Assembly: GCF_024679095.1 (NCBI RefSeq)
Contig: NC_066544.1
Coordinates: 1,738,037 to 1,802,036, forward strand
DNA: 64,000 nucleotides
Direction of reading: 5' to 3'
Origin: Eriocheir sinensis
Taxonomy: Eukaryota > Arthropoda > Malacostraca > Decapoda > Varunidae
Shown here piece by piece: positions 51,161 to 64,000 of the stretch. The notes beneath the pieces are model-generated. The model ran no database searches. It saw only the letters and a program-made list of their open reading frames with translations, and was not told the DNA's origin. A program made the translations under genes and the position numbers. Within the stretch, counting starts at the first letter, position 1; every line of letters starts with the position of its first letter.

Positions 51161-52268
51161 TTATATTTATTTATTTATTTTGTTTAGAGCAAAGGAAACA
51201 GCTCAAGGGCAAAAAAAGGAGACAATAATGAAAAAAAGCCCCTTACTCACTGCTATAAAAAGCGTTCAGAGGAGTGGCCGAAAGAGAGGTCAATTTCGGA
51301 AGGAGAGGTGTCCTGATACCCTCCTTTTGAAAAAGTTTAAGTCGTAGGCAGGAGGAAATACAGATGAAGGAAGATTGTTCCAGAGTTTACCTGGATGAAA
51401 GAGTGAAGATGCTGGTTAACTCGTGCGTAAGAGATTCGGACAGTAAAGGGATGAGCTTGAGTAGAAAGTCGTTTGCGGCGAGGCCGCGGGAGGGAGGGAG
51501 ACATGCAGTTAGCAAGTTCAGAAGAGCAGTCAGCGTGAAAATATCGATAGAAGAGAGAAAGAGAGGCAACATGGCGGCGGAATTTAAGAGGTAGAAGACT
51601 ATCAGTACGAGGAGGGGAGTTGATGACACGAAGAGCCTCAGACTCTACACTGTCCAAGAGAGCTGTGTGTGTTGAGCCCCCCACACGTGAGATGTATACT
51701 CCATACGAGGGCGAATAAGGCCCCTGTATATGGATAGCAACTGTGCGGGGGAAAAGAACTGGCGGAGACAATACAGAACGCCCAACCTCGAGGAAGCTGA
51801 TTTAATGAGAGAAGAGGTGTGAAGTTTCCAGTTAAGATTTTGAGTTAAGGATAGACCAAGGATGTTTATTGTTGAATGTGACAGCTGAGTGTTGTTGAAG
51901 AATAGGGGATAGGTGTTTGGAATATTGTGTCGAGTTGATAGGTGGAGAAACTGGGTTTTTGAGGCATTGAAGGACACAAGGTTCCTTTTACCCCAATCGG
52001 AAATGATAGCAAGGTCTGCGGTTAAGCGCTCTGCAGCCTCCAGTCTGGAGTCTTGTAATTCCTGTTGAGAGGTATTCTGTTGAAAGAAGTTGAATAATGA
52101 GTGGACAGGACAGTTTGTTATGGAAAGAAGATCATTGATGAATAACAGGAAGAGAGTGGGTGATAGGACAGAGCCCTGTGGAACACCACTGTTGATAGGT
52201 TTAGGGGAAGAACACTGACCGTCTTCCATAGCAGAGATAGAACGGCCGGAAAGGAAACTGGAGATAAA
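51161..52268 (-). mobile_element. A5: family A LINE inserted antisense in D3
   Basis: The 3' end is at 51161-51180 (TTTA-rich, tail), then the 3' UTR and C-terminal RT to [34 protein letters not shown] and a deletion that removes YADD (SLFNFF follows NCPVH). 5'-truncated at FSSFLSGR, about 52265. Host D3 resumes at 52270. Confidence 0.87.
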
Positions 52269-52390
52269 AGAGGATAAAAAAGGAAGGAATTATGAGATTA
52301 GGGTGGCCAACGAGGCCAAGAGCGATCCCAAGGGATTCGTTAAATTGTACAGAACAAAAACATGGGAGAGAATTCGACCGTTGAAAGCAA

Positions 52391-53349
52391 GGTTGAAAAA
52401 AAATCTGATTTTTTAGTAAAAAAAACAAAAAAAACTTTTTTTAGTAAAATCAGATTTTTTTTTAATGATAATCGATTTTTTATTATAATTGATTTTTTTG
52501 TGTTATTCACTGATTCATGTTTATTTTGTTGTTAGGTAATGTATTTATTCGTGTTTATGTGTAAAACATGCTTTCTCTCTCTTTTTGCTGTGGGAATAAT
52601 TTGGCCCGATTGGCCAGCATTATATCTTAAAGATAAACATAAGGAAAGAAATGACTACTGTATACTTTTTAACTATTCTAATATTGTAGGATATTTACTA
52701 AAAAGAAAATTATTGAGCTTTGAAAATTATAAACAATATAAAAAAGATGCAACAAGATAGATGAGCTTACATTCGGCTACAAGTTTATTAAATGTAAACA
52801 CATTGAATTTCAGTTATTGTCGGTATAAACCCCCCCATTTTTTTCATTATGAAATACATTATACACATGTGATATTTATGCAAAATGTAAAAAATATAAC
52901 AGCCAGTGTTACACTTTCTTTCATCGTTTAGATCAGATACATGGAAGGCATGGAATCCTTTAGTAAATTTACCTCTCTGACATTCTTTCCTGCTCTGGCC
53001 CCTGGGACAGGTTCTGTACAAGTCATGCCTCAATAGCCAGGAATAAGACCTGAAATCTCCAGTTACCCAAAGTGCTGTAATTTCAACTATCTGGAATTTT
53101 TAAGTCATGCATAGAATGAACACATTATATTTGAATGAACACTTATATCACAAAGAGCATTTATATTACAATGAACACATTATCCTTTGATTTTGAAAAT
53201 AATGTGCATTGTATGCAATGCATACAATGCTCATTATAATTACATTCATAATTAAAGGATCTGATTTTAATCAGTTATTTTTTTCTGTGATTATAATCGA
53301 TTATAATCACATGATTAAAATCATTTGATTTTAATCGTGTCAACCGTGG
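52391..53349. mobile_element. 0.96-kb AT-rich TIR element in D3, 10-bp duplication TTGAAAGCAA
   Basis: TTGAAAGCAA occurs at 52381-52390 and 53350-53359 and only once in other family D copies' equivalent position, so the segment between is an insertion. The ends are GGTTGA...AATCTGATTTTTT and the complement of CCACGGTTGACACGATTAAA. GATTATAATC palindromes lie near the right end. The 73-codon (+) and 81-codon (-) frames inside have no known motif. The class is probably hAT-like but uncertain. Confidence 0.75.
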
Positions 53350-53467
53350 TTGAAAGCAAACACAGGTGAACTCGTTGAGAATGGAGAAGATATGAGTCAA
53401 ATGTTGAGCGACTACTTCACCTCATTTTTCACAGAAAAATCTGGCAACCATTCCGGAGGGAGTTCAG

Positions 53468-54418
53468 GTGTATGAGGGCAAAGATAAGGAGAAGTTGAGG
53501 GATGTGATCATCACCAGGCAGGAAGCCCAAGATGAGATTGGTAGGTTGAAGAAAAATAAATCGCCAGGTCCAGACAAAATATTTCCACGGGTTCTGAAGG
53601 AGGTCTTAAGAGGCCCACTAGCCGATATTTTTAAGATGTCAGTAAATTCTGGTTATGTGCCCAGCCTATGGAAAGTAGCTAATGTGACGCCGATTTTCAA
53701 GAAGGGAGACAAGTCAGCTACATCAAATTATCGTCCAATTAGCTTAACATCAGTTGTAGGAATGGAGGCATACATTACACGTTCTTTCTCTAATCCTCAT
53801 GCTAAAAATCCTTGGTTTAATCATGTTTGTTCTCGTGCTATTAAAGATAGAGAGTCAGCTCACAAAATGTACCAGAACTTTCGCACTCCTGCTAACCATG
53901 ATCTTTATATTTCTGCCCGAAACCGTGCCAAATATATTATTCAACTTACTAAAAGCTCTTTCATAAATAGAAAATGTCAAAACCTTGCTTTTTCTAATTC
54001 TTCCCGTGACTTCTGGCACCTAGCCAAAAATATCTCCTCCAGTTTCACTTCTTCCTCTTTCCCTCCGCTCCTTAACCCTGACGGCAGCACCACCGTCTCA
54101 TCTATCTCTAAGGATGAACTCTTCGCTCAAACTTTCTGTAAGAACTCCACCCTGGACGATTCTGGGCATATTCCTCCTACTCATCCCCCCTCTGACTCCT
54201 TTATGCCTGTTATTAAGATTCTTCATAATGACGCTTTCTATGCCCTCTCTGACCTCAACTCTCAGAAGGGTTATGGACCTGATGGAGTGCCTCCTATTGT
54301 CCTTAAAAAACTGTGCTTCCATGCTGACACCCTGCCTGGTCAAACTCTTTCATCTCTGCCTATCAACATCTACCTTTCCTTCCTGCTAGAAGTACGGCTT
54401 TGTACAGCCTGTGCCTAA
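53468..54418 (+). pseudogene. Chance D3-A6 fusion frame, 316 codons
   Basis: Residues 1-101 are the family D RT entry (NKSPGPDKIFPRVLKE to RPISLTSVVG). From residue 102 it is the family A linker (MEAYITRSFS). The fusion arises because A6 integrated in frame. It is not a domain architecture of either family and should not be annotated as one gene. Confidence 0.8.
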
Positions 54419-55892
54419 GAAGGGTGACCGTTCCAATCCCTCAAACTACCGCCCTATAGCTTTACTTTCCTGTCTATCTAAAGCTTTTGAATCAATCCTT
54501 AACCGGAAGATTAAAAAACCTTTCCACTTCTAACCTTCTATCTGATCGCCAGTATGGGTTCCGCTAGAGGCGTTCTACTGGCGATCTTCTTGCTCTCTTA
54601 ACTGACTCTTGGTCATCCTCTCTTAGCCCTTTCGGTGAAACTTTCTCTGTTGCGCTAGAGATATCGAAAGCCTTCGATAGAGTCTGGCACAAGTCTTTGC
54701 TTTCTAAACTGCCCTCTTTCGAATTCTATCCCTCTCTCTGTTCCTTTATCTCCAGTTTCTTTTCCGGCCGTTCAGTTTCTTTTCCGGCCGTTCTATCTCT
54801 ACGGTGGTAGACGGTCACTGCTCTCCCCCTAAACCTATTAGCAGTGGTATTCCACAGGGCTCTATCCTATCACCCACTCTCTTCCTGTTATTCATCAATG
54901 ATCTTCTTTCCATTACAAACTGTCCTGTCCACTCATACGCCGACGATTCCACTCTGCATTATTCAACTTCTTTCAATAGAAGACCATCCCAATAGGAAGT
55001 ACACGACTCCAGACTGGAGGCTGCAGAACGCTTAACCTCAGACCTTGCTATCATTTCCGATTGGGGTAGAAGGAACCTTGTGTCCTTTAATGCCTCAAAA
55101 ACTCAATTTCTCCACCTATCAACTCGACACTATCTTCACAACACCCATCCCCTATTCTTCGACAACACTCAGCTGTCACCTTCTTCAACACTAAATATCC
55201 TTGGTCTATCCCTGACTCAAAATCTTTACTGGAAACTTCACATCTCCTCTCTCACTAAATCAGCTTCCTCTAGGTTGGGCGTTCTGTATCGTCTCCGCCA
55301 GTTCTTTTCCTCCGCACAGTTGCTCTCCATACACAGGGGCCTTGTCCGCCCTGGTATGGAGTATGCATCTCACGTGTAGGGGGGCTCCACTCCCATAGCT
55401 CTATTGGACAGAGTGGAGTCTAAGGCTCTTCGTCTCATCAGCTCTCCTCCTCTTACTGATAGTCTTCTACCTCTTAACTTCCGTCGCGATGTTGCCTCTC
55501 TTTTTATCTTCTATTGATATTTTCACGCTGACTTCTCTTCTGAACTTACTAACTGCATGCCTTCCCCCTCCCGCGGCCTCGCCTCACACGACTTTCTAAT
55601 CAAGCTCCTCCCTATACTGTCCAAACCCCTTATGCAAGAGTTAACCAGCATCTTCACTCCTTCATCCCTCACGCTGGTAAACTCTGGAACAATCTTCCTT
55701 CATCTGTATTTCCTCCTACCTACGACTTGAACTCTTTAAAGAGGAGGGTATCTGGATACCTCTCCTCCCGAAATTGACCTCTCTTTTTGGCCACTCCCTT
55801 GTACTCTATTCAGGAGCAGTAAGTAGCGGGCTTTTTATTTCATTATTGTTTTTTTTTTTTCACGCCCTCGAACTGTCTCCTTTTCTGAAAAA
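53761..55892 (+). mobile_element. A6: family A LINE inserted in D3
   Basis: It starts at the linker (MEAYITRSFSNPHAKNPWFNH fused in frame to D3 SVVG), goes through the RT (YGPDGVPPIVLKK, NPSNYRPIALL, SRGIPQGS as SSGIPQGSILSPTLF, SYADD near 54940) and ends in poly(A) at 55880-55891. D3 resumes GGCAAGATGCTGG. A 24-bp tandem duplication lies at about 54757-54795. Frames are broken near 54320, 54520 and 55370. Confidence 0.87.
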
Positions 55893-56525
55893 AAAGGCAA
55901 GATGCTGGAGTCAATTATAGCCAGGAGCATTCGGGACTATCTAGTAAAGCATAGCTTAATTCATGACTCGTAGCATGAGTTCACGAAGGGTAGGTTATGC
56001 CTCAATAACCTTTTTTTTTCTCAATTAAAGTAGTCGAGGTGGTAGATAGAGATGGAAACTATGGCACACAACCTATATCTAGATTTCAGCAAAGCGTTCG
56101 ACAAAGTCCCTTACCACCGGTTATTACGAAAATTACAGGCTCACGGCGTAGATGGGAAAGCCTTGAATTGGATCAGAGGTAGGAAGCTGAGAGTGCAAAT
56201 CAATGGTAAAAAGTCTGACTTGAGTCCTACAGGGGTCGTGGTGAGTCCACTGCTTTATATCATTTACATCAACGATTTGGACACAAGAATTAGTAGTGAT
56301 GTTAGTAAGCTCGCAAATGATACCAATCGGTAGAGTAATTAAATTTGACCAGGAAGCTTGAGTTCTCCAGTATGAGCTAGACAGACTATATGACTGGGCG
56401 GGAAAGTAGCGGATGGAATTCAATGTCGGGAAGAGTAGCATTCACAGTGTTGACAGGAATAACCCCTCACACAATTACTTCTTAAATAACACTCCTCTAA
56501 GCAGGTTTGTGTGTGAGAGGGAGGA

Positions 56526-56638
56526 ATGAAGAGGAGAAGTTGCAATAAGACTAGTTGGAGAGGGAGGAGAAACAATAGGAGGATGTGGAAAAGAGTCATT
56601 ACGATTATTTTCTTCTATGATATTGATGATGATATGAT
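56526..56638. other. Junction DNA between D3 and B-VI
   Basis: GA-rich and TGATGATATGA sequence with no feature. Confidence 0.5.
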
Positions 56639-56754
56639 AATTACATAGAATTACATAGATAACCAGACCACACAGGCCTTAAGGCCCAAACTAGGTGGTC
56701 TGTCCCAAACCTAAGTGACAGTTGTTATGCGGCCACCATGGCGTTGAAATTGAC

Positions 56755-57279
56755 CTAGTGAACGTTTAGATGGAGGAGATAGCGGTCAAGATTATTCTTA
56801 AACGATGTAATCAAGTTACACTGCACCACTGATGGTGGTAATCTGTTCCAATCTCGAACGACGTCATTAGTGAAGAAGAAATTTGTGCAATCTGAATGTA
56901 CTTGTCTACATTTGAGTTTAGCGCCATTATTTCTCGTTCGCCTCGAATCATCCATCACAAACAGCTTGGTCTGATCCACGTTGGTAAAACCGTTAAGTAT
57001 TTTAAAGCACTCGATCAGTTTTCCTCTGAGGCGGCGTTTTTCAAGAGAAAACAGGTTTAGATGTGACAGCCTTTCCTCGTAGGGTCTGTTTCGTAATGGA
57101 GGAATCATCTTGGTTGCTCTACGCTGAACATCTTCTAATTTAGCAATGTCTTTCGCATGCTGGGGAGACCAAAACTGCACGGCATACTCCAAATGAGGTC
57201 TGACGAAACTATTATACAAAGGTAATATAACATCTTTATTCTTGAATGAAAAATTTCTCTTAATCAAACTATTATACAA
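56755..57279 (-). pseudogene. B-VI RT C-terminal domain frame, 174 codons
   Basis: It contains RPHLEYAVQFWSPQHAKDIAK, RRATKMIPPLRNRPYEE, RGKLIECFKILNGF and SDCTNFFFTNDVVRDWNRLP, ending at the natural stop. It is open but truncated, and it starts within the inversion junction. Confidence 0.82.
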
Positions 57280-58114
57280 CGGCGAAACAACAGGCGAAAC
57301 GGAGGTACGAAGTAAATATTGCGGTAAATTGCAAGTCAGGTCCTATTTTTTTTTTTAGATATATAAACAACATTCGAAGAGGGATTGGCCCATTAACAGA
57401 TAATTCGGGCAATATCGTGACAGACAGCCAACGCATAGCGAACACGTGAAGTTCTTATTTCGCCTCGGTTTTTAATAGTAATTCTACCGATACTGCTGCT
57501 GTTCCTAACATTATTGAAAATCCCAGTCATACCTTCCCTGACTTTGAAATCAGTACAGATGAGGTTCTCAAAGCGCTGCAGTCACTTAAAACTAACAAAA
57601 GTCCAGGACCTGATAAAATATATCCAAAATTACTTAAAGAAATATCAAGAGAGATACTCACACCTTTAACAATGCTGTTTAATGTCTTTGCACCATGGCA
57701 TCGTTCCTAGTGATTGGAAAATGGCTAACGTAACACCCATTTTTAAAAAAGGTGACCGAAAATTACCGGATAATTAAAGGCCAATTAACTTAACTTCAAT
57801 TATTGATAAATTATTTGACAATTATTCGAGATAAAAGTAGTTAACTACCTAGAGTGTAATTCACTAATCCTGGACTCACAACATGGTTTCCGTAACAATA
57901 GATCTTGTTTGTCGAATCTATTAACGTTCTATAACGAGCTTTTTGCAGTCTATGATGTTACTAAATCACTTGATAATATTTATTTGGACTTCCCGAAGGC
58001 GTTTGATAAACTTCCAAAGTACAAGTTGCTTCATAAAATCAAGGAAATATGTATCGGGGTAAGCTTTACGAATGGATCAAGCACTGGCTAAGCACTAGAA
58101 AGCAAAGAGTTGTA

Positions 58115-58899
58115 AGGGTCTTAGTAAGCTCTGATTGGGTCTTAGTAAGCTCTGATTGGGTCTTAGTAACCTTTGATGGGTCTTAGTAAGCTCTGATGGG
58201 TCTTAGTAAGCTCTGATAGGGTTTTAGTAAGCTCTGATCTCCGTCCAAGGGCACAATGCATTCAAGCTAGAAATCGAGCTAATAGGGTACTGGGATTTAT
58301 TTCAAGGAGCGTAAGCAACAGAAGCCCCGAAGTCTTCCTCAAACTATATTTAGCATTAGTTAGACCTCATCTTGACTATGCGGTTCAGTTCTGGTCACCT
58401 TACTATAGAATGGATATCAAAATGTTAGAATCGGTGCAGAGGAGGATGACTAAGATGATTCAGGGGTTGAGAAACTTGCCATACGAGGAAAGACTCAAAC
58501 AGTTAAACTTGCATTCTCTAGAAAGGCGAAGGGTGCGTGGAGACATGATCGAGGTTTATAAATGGATGAAGGGCTTTAATAAAGGAGACATTCGTAAGGT
58601 TTTGTTGGTAAGAGAACCGGGTAGGACACGAAGTAATGGGTTTAAACTGGATAAATTCAGATTCAACAGGGACATAGGCAAAAATTGGTTTACTAACAGG
58701 GTGGTGGATGAGTGGAATGGGCTTAACAGTCATGTGGTGAGTGCCAATACAATTGTCACATTAAAAAATAGACTAGATAAATTCATGGACAGCGATATTA
58801 GGTGGGGTTAGATACACGGGAGCTTAGGGTCAAAGGAGCTGCCTAGTACAGGCCTACCGGCCTCTTGTAGACTCCTGCGTTCTTATGTTCTTATGTTCT
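58115..58899 (+). mobile_element. D5: 5'-truncated family D LINE inserted in B-VI
   Basis: Codes RPRAQCIQARNRANRVLG to the stop at 58811, including an open 133-codon frame from 58410 (RRMTKMIQGLRNLPYEE, FNKGDIRKVLLVREPG, DKFMDSDIRWG). The 3' end has three TTCTTATG copies. The 5' end is a six-fold 20-21-bp tandem array. B-VI coding reads through if D5 is removed (KQRVV to NGVNSEW). Confidence 0.9.
58116..58238 (+). repeat. Six tandem 20-21-bp units at the 5' end of D5
   Basis: GGGTCTTAGTAAGCTCTGAT begins at 58116, 58137, 58158, 58178, 58198 and 58219. The unit is D ORF2 sequence (VLVSSD region), present once in D2 at about 16769. Confidence 0.95.
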
Positions 58900-59158
58900 T
58901 AAGAAATGGAGTGAACTCTGAGTGGATGCCAGTCACTAGTGGTGTCCCCCAAGGCTCTGTCCTAGGACCCGTTCTCTTCGTCATTTACATCAACGACATT
59001 GACCTTGGTCTCAATAATTTCACTAGTAAATTTGCGGATGACACGAAAATCGGCAATGTGGTATTTACGGAATGTGACAGGCGGAGCCTATAAGAAGATT
59101 TGCGTAAAATATCAGATTGGTCAGTTAAATAGGAAATGCCTTTTAATATAAACAAGTG

Positions 59159-60700
<1,542 letters not shown>

Positions 60701-60705
60701 AACAG

Positions 60706-60971
60706 GATACGGTGGCTGTGTAGTTAGCTTGCGGGAGTGGTAATACGGAAATCTGCGTTCAAGTCGCTCCCGTCGTCACAAGCTGACTAATTTTCAGATT
60801 TCGCCGTGTTGCTAAAGACAACTCATATGATGTCCCAATTTATCTTTATCAACCCCGGACTTTAACGGAACTCTCTCAAGAGGATCAAGCTTCGGGGTCA
60901 GTATGAGATAAGAAAGAATGGCGTCACAATTTGGATTGGGGGGCAAACCACACACACACACAAAAAAAAAA
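60706..60971 (+). mobile_element. S5: tRNA-derived SINE, diverged
   Basis: A-box-like GGTGGCTGTGTAGTTAGC (60711-60728) and B-box-like GCGTTCAAGTCGC are followed by a body with CCGGACTTTAACGGAACTC, comparable to CCGGACTCTAGAGGAAGCC of S2/S6. It ends in (CA)n and A-rich sequence. It is a related but older subfamily. Confidence 0.55.
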
Positions 60972-62235
<1,264 letters not shown>

Positions 62236-63318
62236 CCTTGGCCATTCCTGACGATATGGTCTACCAGGGCACTGGTATGGCGGTGGTGTCATACGTCCAC
62301 CCTGTGTTCATTAATCCTTTTCTCCAGGCCCCTGCTTGTCTCACCATAGTAACTACACTCACACCCGCTGCAGGGTATTCGATACACTACACTGTTCTTA
62401 CTTTTTGCCCCTTTGTTTTCTTTCATCAATTCACCGATCCGTTGCACCCCCGCGCCTACTACTAGGTAGCCCGCGTGCCGTAAGGCTTTCTCTAGAGACT
62501 ACACAAAGCTTGACTCAGGGACAGTCAAATACTTCCACCGTGTCTTTTCCTTTTTTTTTTTTCCATGATTGCCATTGCTCTCCCTCGTAACTTAACCAGG
62601 AGACTCTTCTGGTATTCTAGCCTAGTAGAGGTGTCTTCGATGTGGCAGATTTCATCTCTCACGTATTCCTTGCTACATATACGGAGAGCACTCACGTTAA
62701 ACCCGATTAACACACCCCTTTTTGTTCTGGAATCGAGGGCGCTTAAGTAATGGATGTGATTGGCCTTTTTTTCTGTACACTTTATAGGAGGCTGTGTTTC
62801 CTGATCTAATGATGAGAGTGTCGAGGAATGGAAGCTGGCCATTGTTTTCTTCCTCCACTGTAAACTGGATTTTCGGGTGTACACAGCTCAGTCTCATTTA
62901 ATTTCACTATATCTGTTTTGTTGTTGGTGATGACCAGCACATCGTCCACATAACGGAACCACTTGGTTGCTCTCGTTATCAGCCGCGAGTAATGCTCACT
63001 TTCCAGGAGTTCCATGAACAAGAGAGCCATCACTGCACTCAATGGTGACCTCGTCGCGAGGCCCTCATGCTGACGGTACTCCTCGCTGTTAAAAGTGAAA
63101 GATCCAAACCCTACGCACATTGTCACTAGTTTTACATAATCTGCCATACTCACTGGCAGCTGTTCTTCGTCAATATGGCCCAGCGCTTTCCTTACTGACT
63201 CCAAGGCCCCGTCCACGGGGACGATAGTGAGTAGAGACTTAGCATAAAAATTTATAAGCTTTTTGTTCTTCATGTTAACTTCACTTAATCTGTCTTTCAA
63301 ACCACTGGAGTTTTTGAG
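62236..63318 (-). pseudogene. Penelope-like element: RT and GIY-YIG endonuclease (broken)
   Basis: The RT frame (63300-62806) has INFYAKSLLTIVPVDGALES, GFGSFTFNSEEYRQHEG, SPLSAVMALLFMELLE and WFRYVDDVLVITN with the YVDD box. After a shift: IQFTVEEENNGQLPFLDTLI, then SALDSRTKRGVLIGFNVSAL. Near 62420-62290 a third frame reads VVYRIPCSGCECSYYGETSR, the GIY-YIG nuclease of Penelope-like elements. The N-terminus is missing because SINE S7 adjoins at 63322. Several frameshifts. Confidence 0.85.
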
Positions 63319-63321
63319 GTG

Positions 63322-63690
63322 TTTTTTTTTTTTTTACGGCATTACTATTGCGCCATTGAAGCTTCTCTTCTGGATCCTCCTGATCGGTCAGGCTTCTTTC
63401 GGTTCTTCCTGATGTTCGGCCAACCCGTTCTGGCATGAGCGTTCTGGCGCAGGCAGTGTTGGCTGCATTGGCTCATGCTGCCTCCTGAGCTCATCTTTGA
63501 TCCTAGAATCTAGAGTCCGGGTTGATAGGTGGTCTTCTGGACAGCATGTGGTGGACAGCGCCACTCGGCGGCGGCAGAAAAATCTGAAAAATGGCAGCTG
63601 GCGGCACCGGGAACTCGCGATCGCGTCCTCCACGACGAGGCCGCCGTTTGACTCAACTGCACCACTGATCTTACCTAGTGCCGATGATAA
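63322..63690 (-). mobile_element. S7: tRNA-derived SINE, diverged
   Basis: Poly(A) appears as a T-run at 63322-63335. The minus strand has GGCAGCATGAGCCAATG, ACCCGGACTCTAGATTCTAG and CACATGCTGTCC as in S1/S2. The tRNA-like head near 63620-63690 is degraded. It truncates the Penelope element on its 5' side. Confidence 0.75.
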
Positions 63691-63805
63691 AGGTATCACC
63701 AGTAGCTTGGTTAAGCGGTGGGGGGCACTCCCTTTACCTGATACAATATGATATATATGATAATGATAAATGTAATAATAATGATAATAATAATTCGGGT
63801 CAATC

Positions 63806-63871
<66 letters not shown>

Positions 63872-64000
63872 GTAATAGTGATAATAAAAACAACAAAAAA
63901 AGGCAAGTATACTTCAGTACATTTGTTATTAACTGTTCAGACCCATCATCACACAATAGGAAAAGAATATGAACTAACTGATACAAGTGAGACGGGTGGT
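63691..64000. repeat. (AAT)n tract and flanking unique DNA
   Basis: (AAT)n at 63808-63871 lies within AT-rich DNA; nothing else is recognised to the window end. Confidence 0.85.

Larger units (their letters stand above)
50885..56525 (+). mobile_element. D3: family D LINE split by A5, a TIR element and A6
   Basis: Family D sequence is collinear through 50885-51160, 52270-52390, 53350-53760 and 55893-56525: linker (GRISGLKH, NYEIRVANEAKS by frame), GELVENGEDMSQMLSDYF, NKSPGPDKIFPRVLKEV, NYRPISLTSVVG, then GKMLESIIARSIRDYL, DFSKAFDKVPYHR and a damaged SGVPQGS region (PTGVVVSPLLYIIYIND) with KLANDT in place of FADDT. It is 5'-truncated and has lost the 3' end near 56525. Confidence 0.88.
56639..59161 (-). 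mobile_element. B-VI: diverged family B LINE with a 5' inversion (twin-priming form), split by D5
   Basis: 56639-57263 (minus) codes the RT C-terminus (IKRNFSFKNKDVILPLYN to HLLHLNVH) and ends in two TCTATGTAAT repeats. 57291-58114 and 58900-59161 (plus) code the upstream part (RRYE-like, [46 protein letters not shown]). The parts abut by their 5' sides, with a 14-nt copy of AAACTATTATACAA at the junction. This is the arrangement left by twin priming. The inverted part's outer edge meets (GA)n. Confidence 0.78.

Noticed and set aside
53468..54418. A single 316-codon gene
   Set aside because: The N-terminal third is LINE D3 and the rest is LINE A6 inserted in frame; the fusion is accidental.

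Overview
The window looks like intergenic, repeat-packed DNA from an arthropod, most likely a decapod crustacean. That assignment is inference: very dense (AAT)n, (TA)n and (CT)n/(GA)n microsatellites, several non-LTR retrotransposon families, and tRNA-derived SINEs of a type I associate with crabs and shrimps. No complete host gene is visible. The only candidate host exon is a 60-codon MADF/Myb-SANT-like ORF at 85-267. There are no rRNA genes, CRISPR arrays or bacterial-type operons. The tRNA-like sequences I found are all SINE heads.

Almost all coding sequence belongs to mobile elements. I use working names. Family A is a jockey-like LINE with a poly(A)-type tail (six copies). Family B is a CR1/L2-type LINE with an SGNH-esterase ORF1, an endonuclease (EEP) plus reverse transcriptase (RT) ORF2, and a 3' end built on TCTATGTAA repeats. 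Copies B-I to B-V are family B proper, and B-VI is a diverged sister copy. Family D is a CR1/L2-type LINE ending in TTCTTATG repeats (five copies). Family C is a GC-rich jockey-superfamily fragment and family E an RTE-type fragment. There is also one Penelope-like element with a GIY-YIG endonuclease, a PIF/Harbinger transposase remnant, several hAT-like or unclassified MITEs, a Helitron-type end, a 2.4-kb long-TIR element carrying two minisatellites, and an 0.9-kb GGTACC-rich palindrome.

Layout. 1-900: MADF-like ORF and a small inverted repeat. 900-8100: microsatellites, D1 (with a MITE), SINEs S1 and S2, LINE A1. 8127-10525: long-TIR element. 10800-11850: Helitron-like end and trinucleotide block. 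13713-21748: LINE B-I, split by A2, which is itself split by a hAT MITE, D2 and A3. 22000-29900: microsatellites, RTE fragment and sparse unique DNA. 30030-34740: B-II, nearly full length, with ORF1, ORF2 and repeated 5' UTR units. 34741-36349: TIR element. 36400-38990: microsatellites, SINEs, A4. 38990-49632: B-III, MITE, B-IV, palindrome, B-V. 50108-50460: Harbinger remnant. 50885-56525: D3, split by A5, a TIR element and A6. 56639-59161: B-VI with a 5' inversion, split by D5. 59413-60241: family C. 60700-63690: SINEs, D4 and the Penelope element.

Two points stand out. First, in the three family B copies that retain the junction, ORF2 lies in the -1 frame relative to ORF1. It has no in-frame ATG before the endonuclease domain, and a slippery heptamer (A AAA AAC or A AAA AAG) sits 33 nt upstream of the ORF1 stop. 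This suggests -1 programmed frameshifting. Second, family B insertions repeatedly start and end in (CT)n on the element's sense strand, with constant polarity, which suggests targeting of (CT)n/(GA)n microsatellites. Nested insertions and target-site duplications give a readable order of events.
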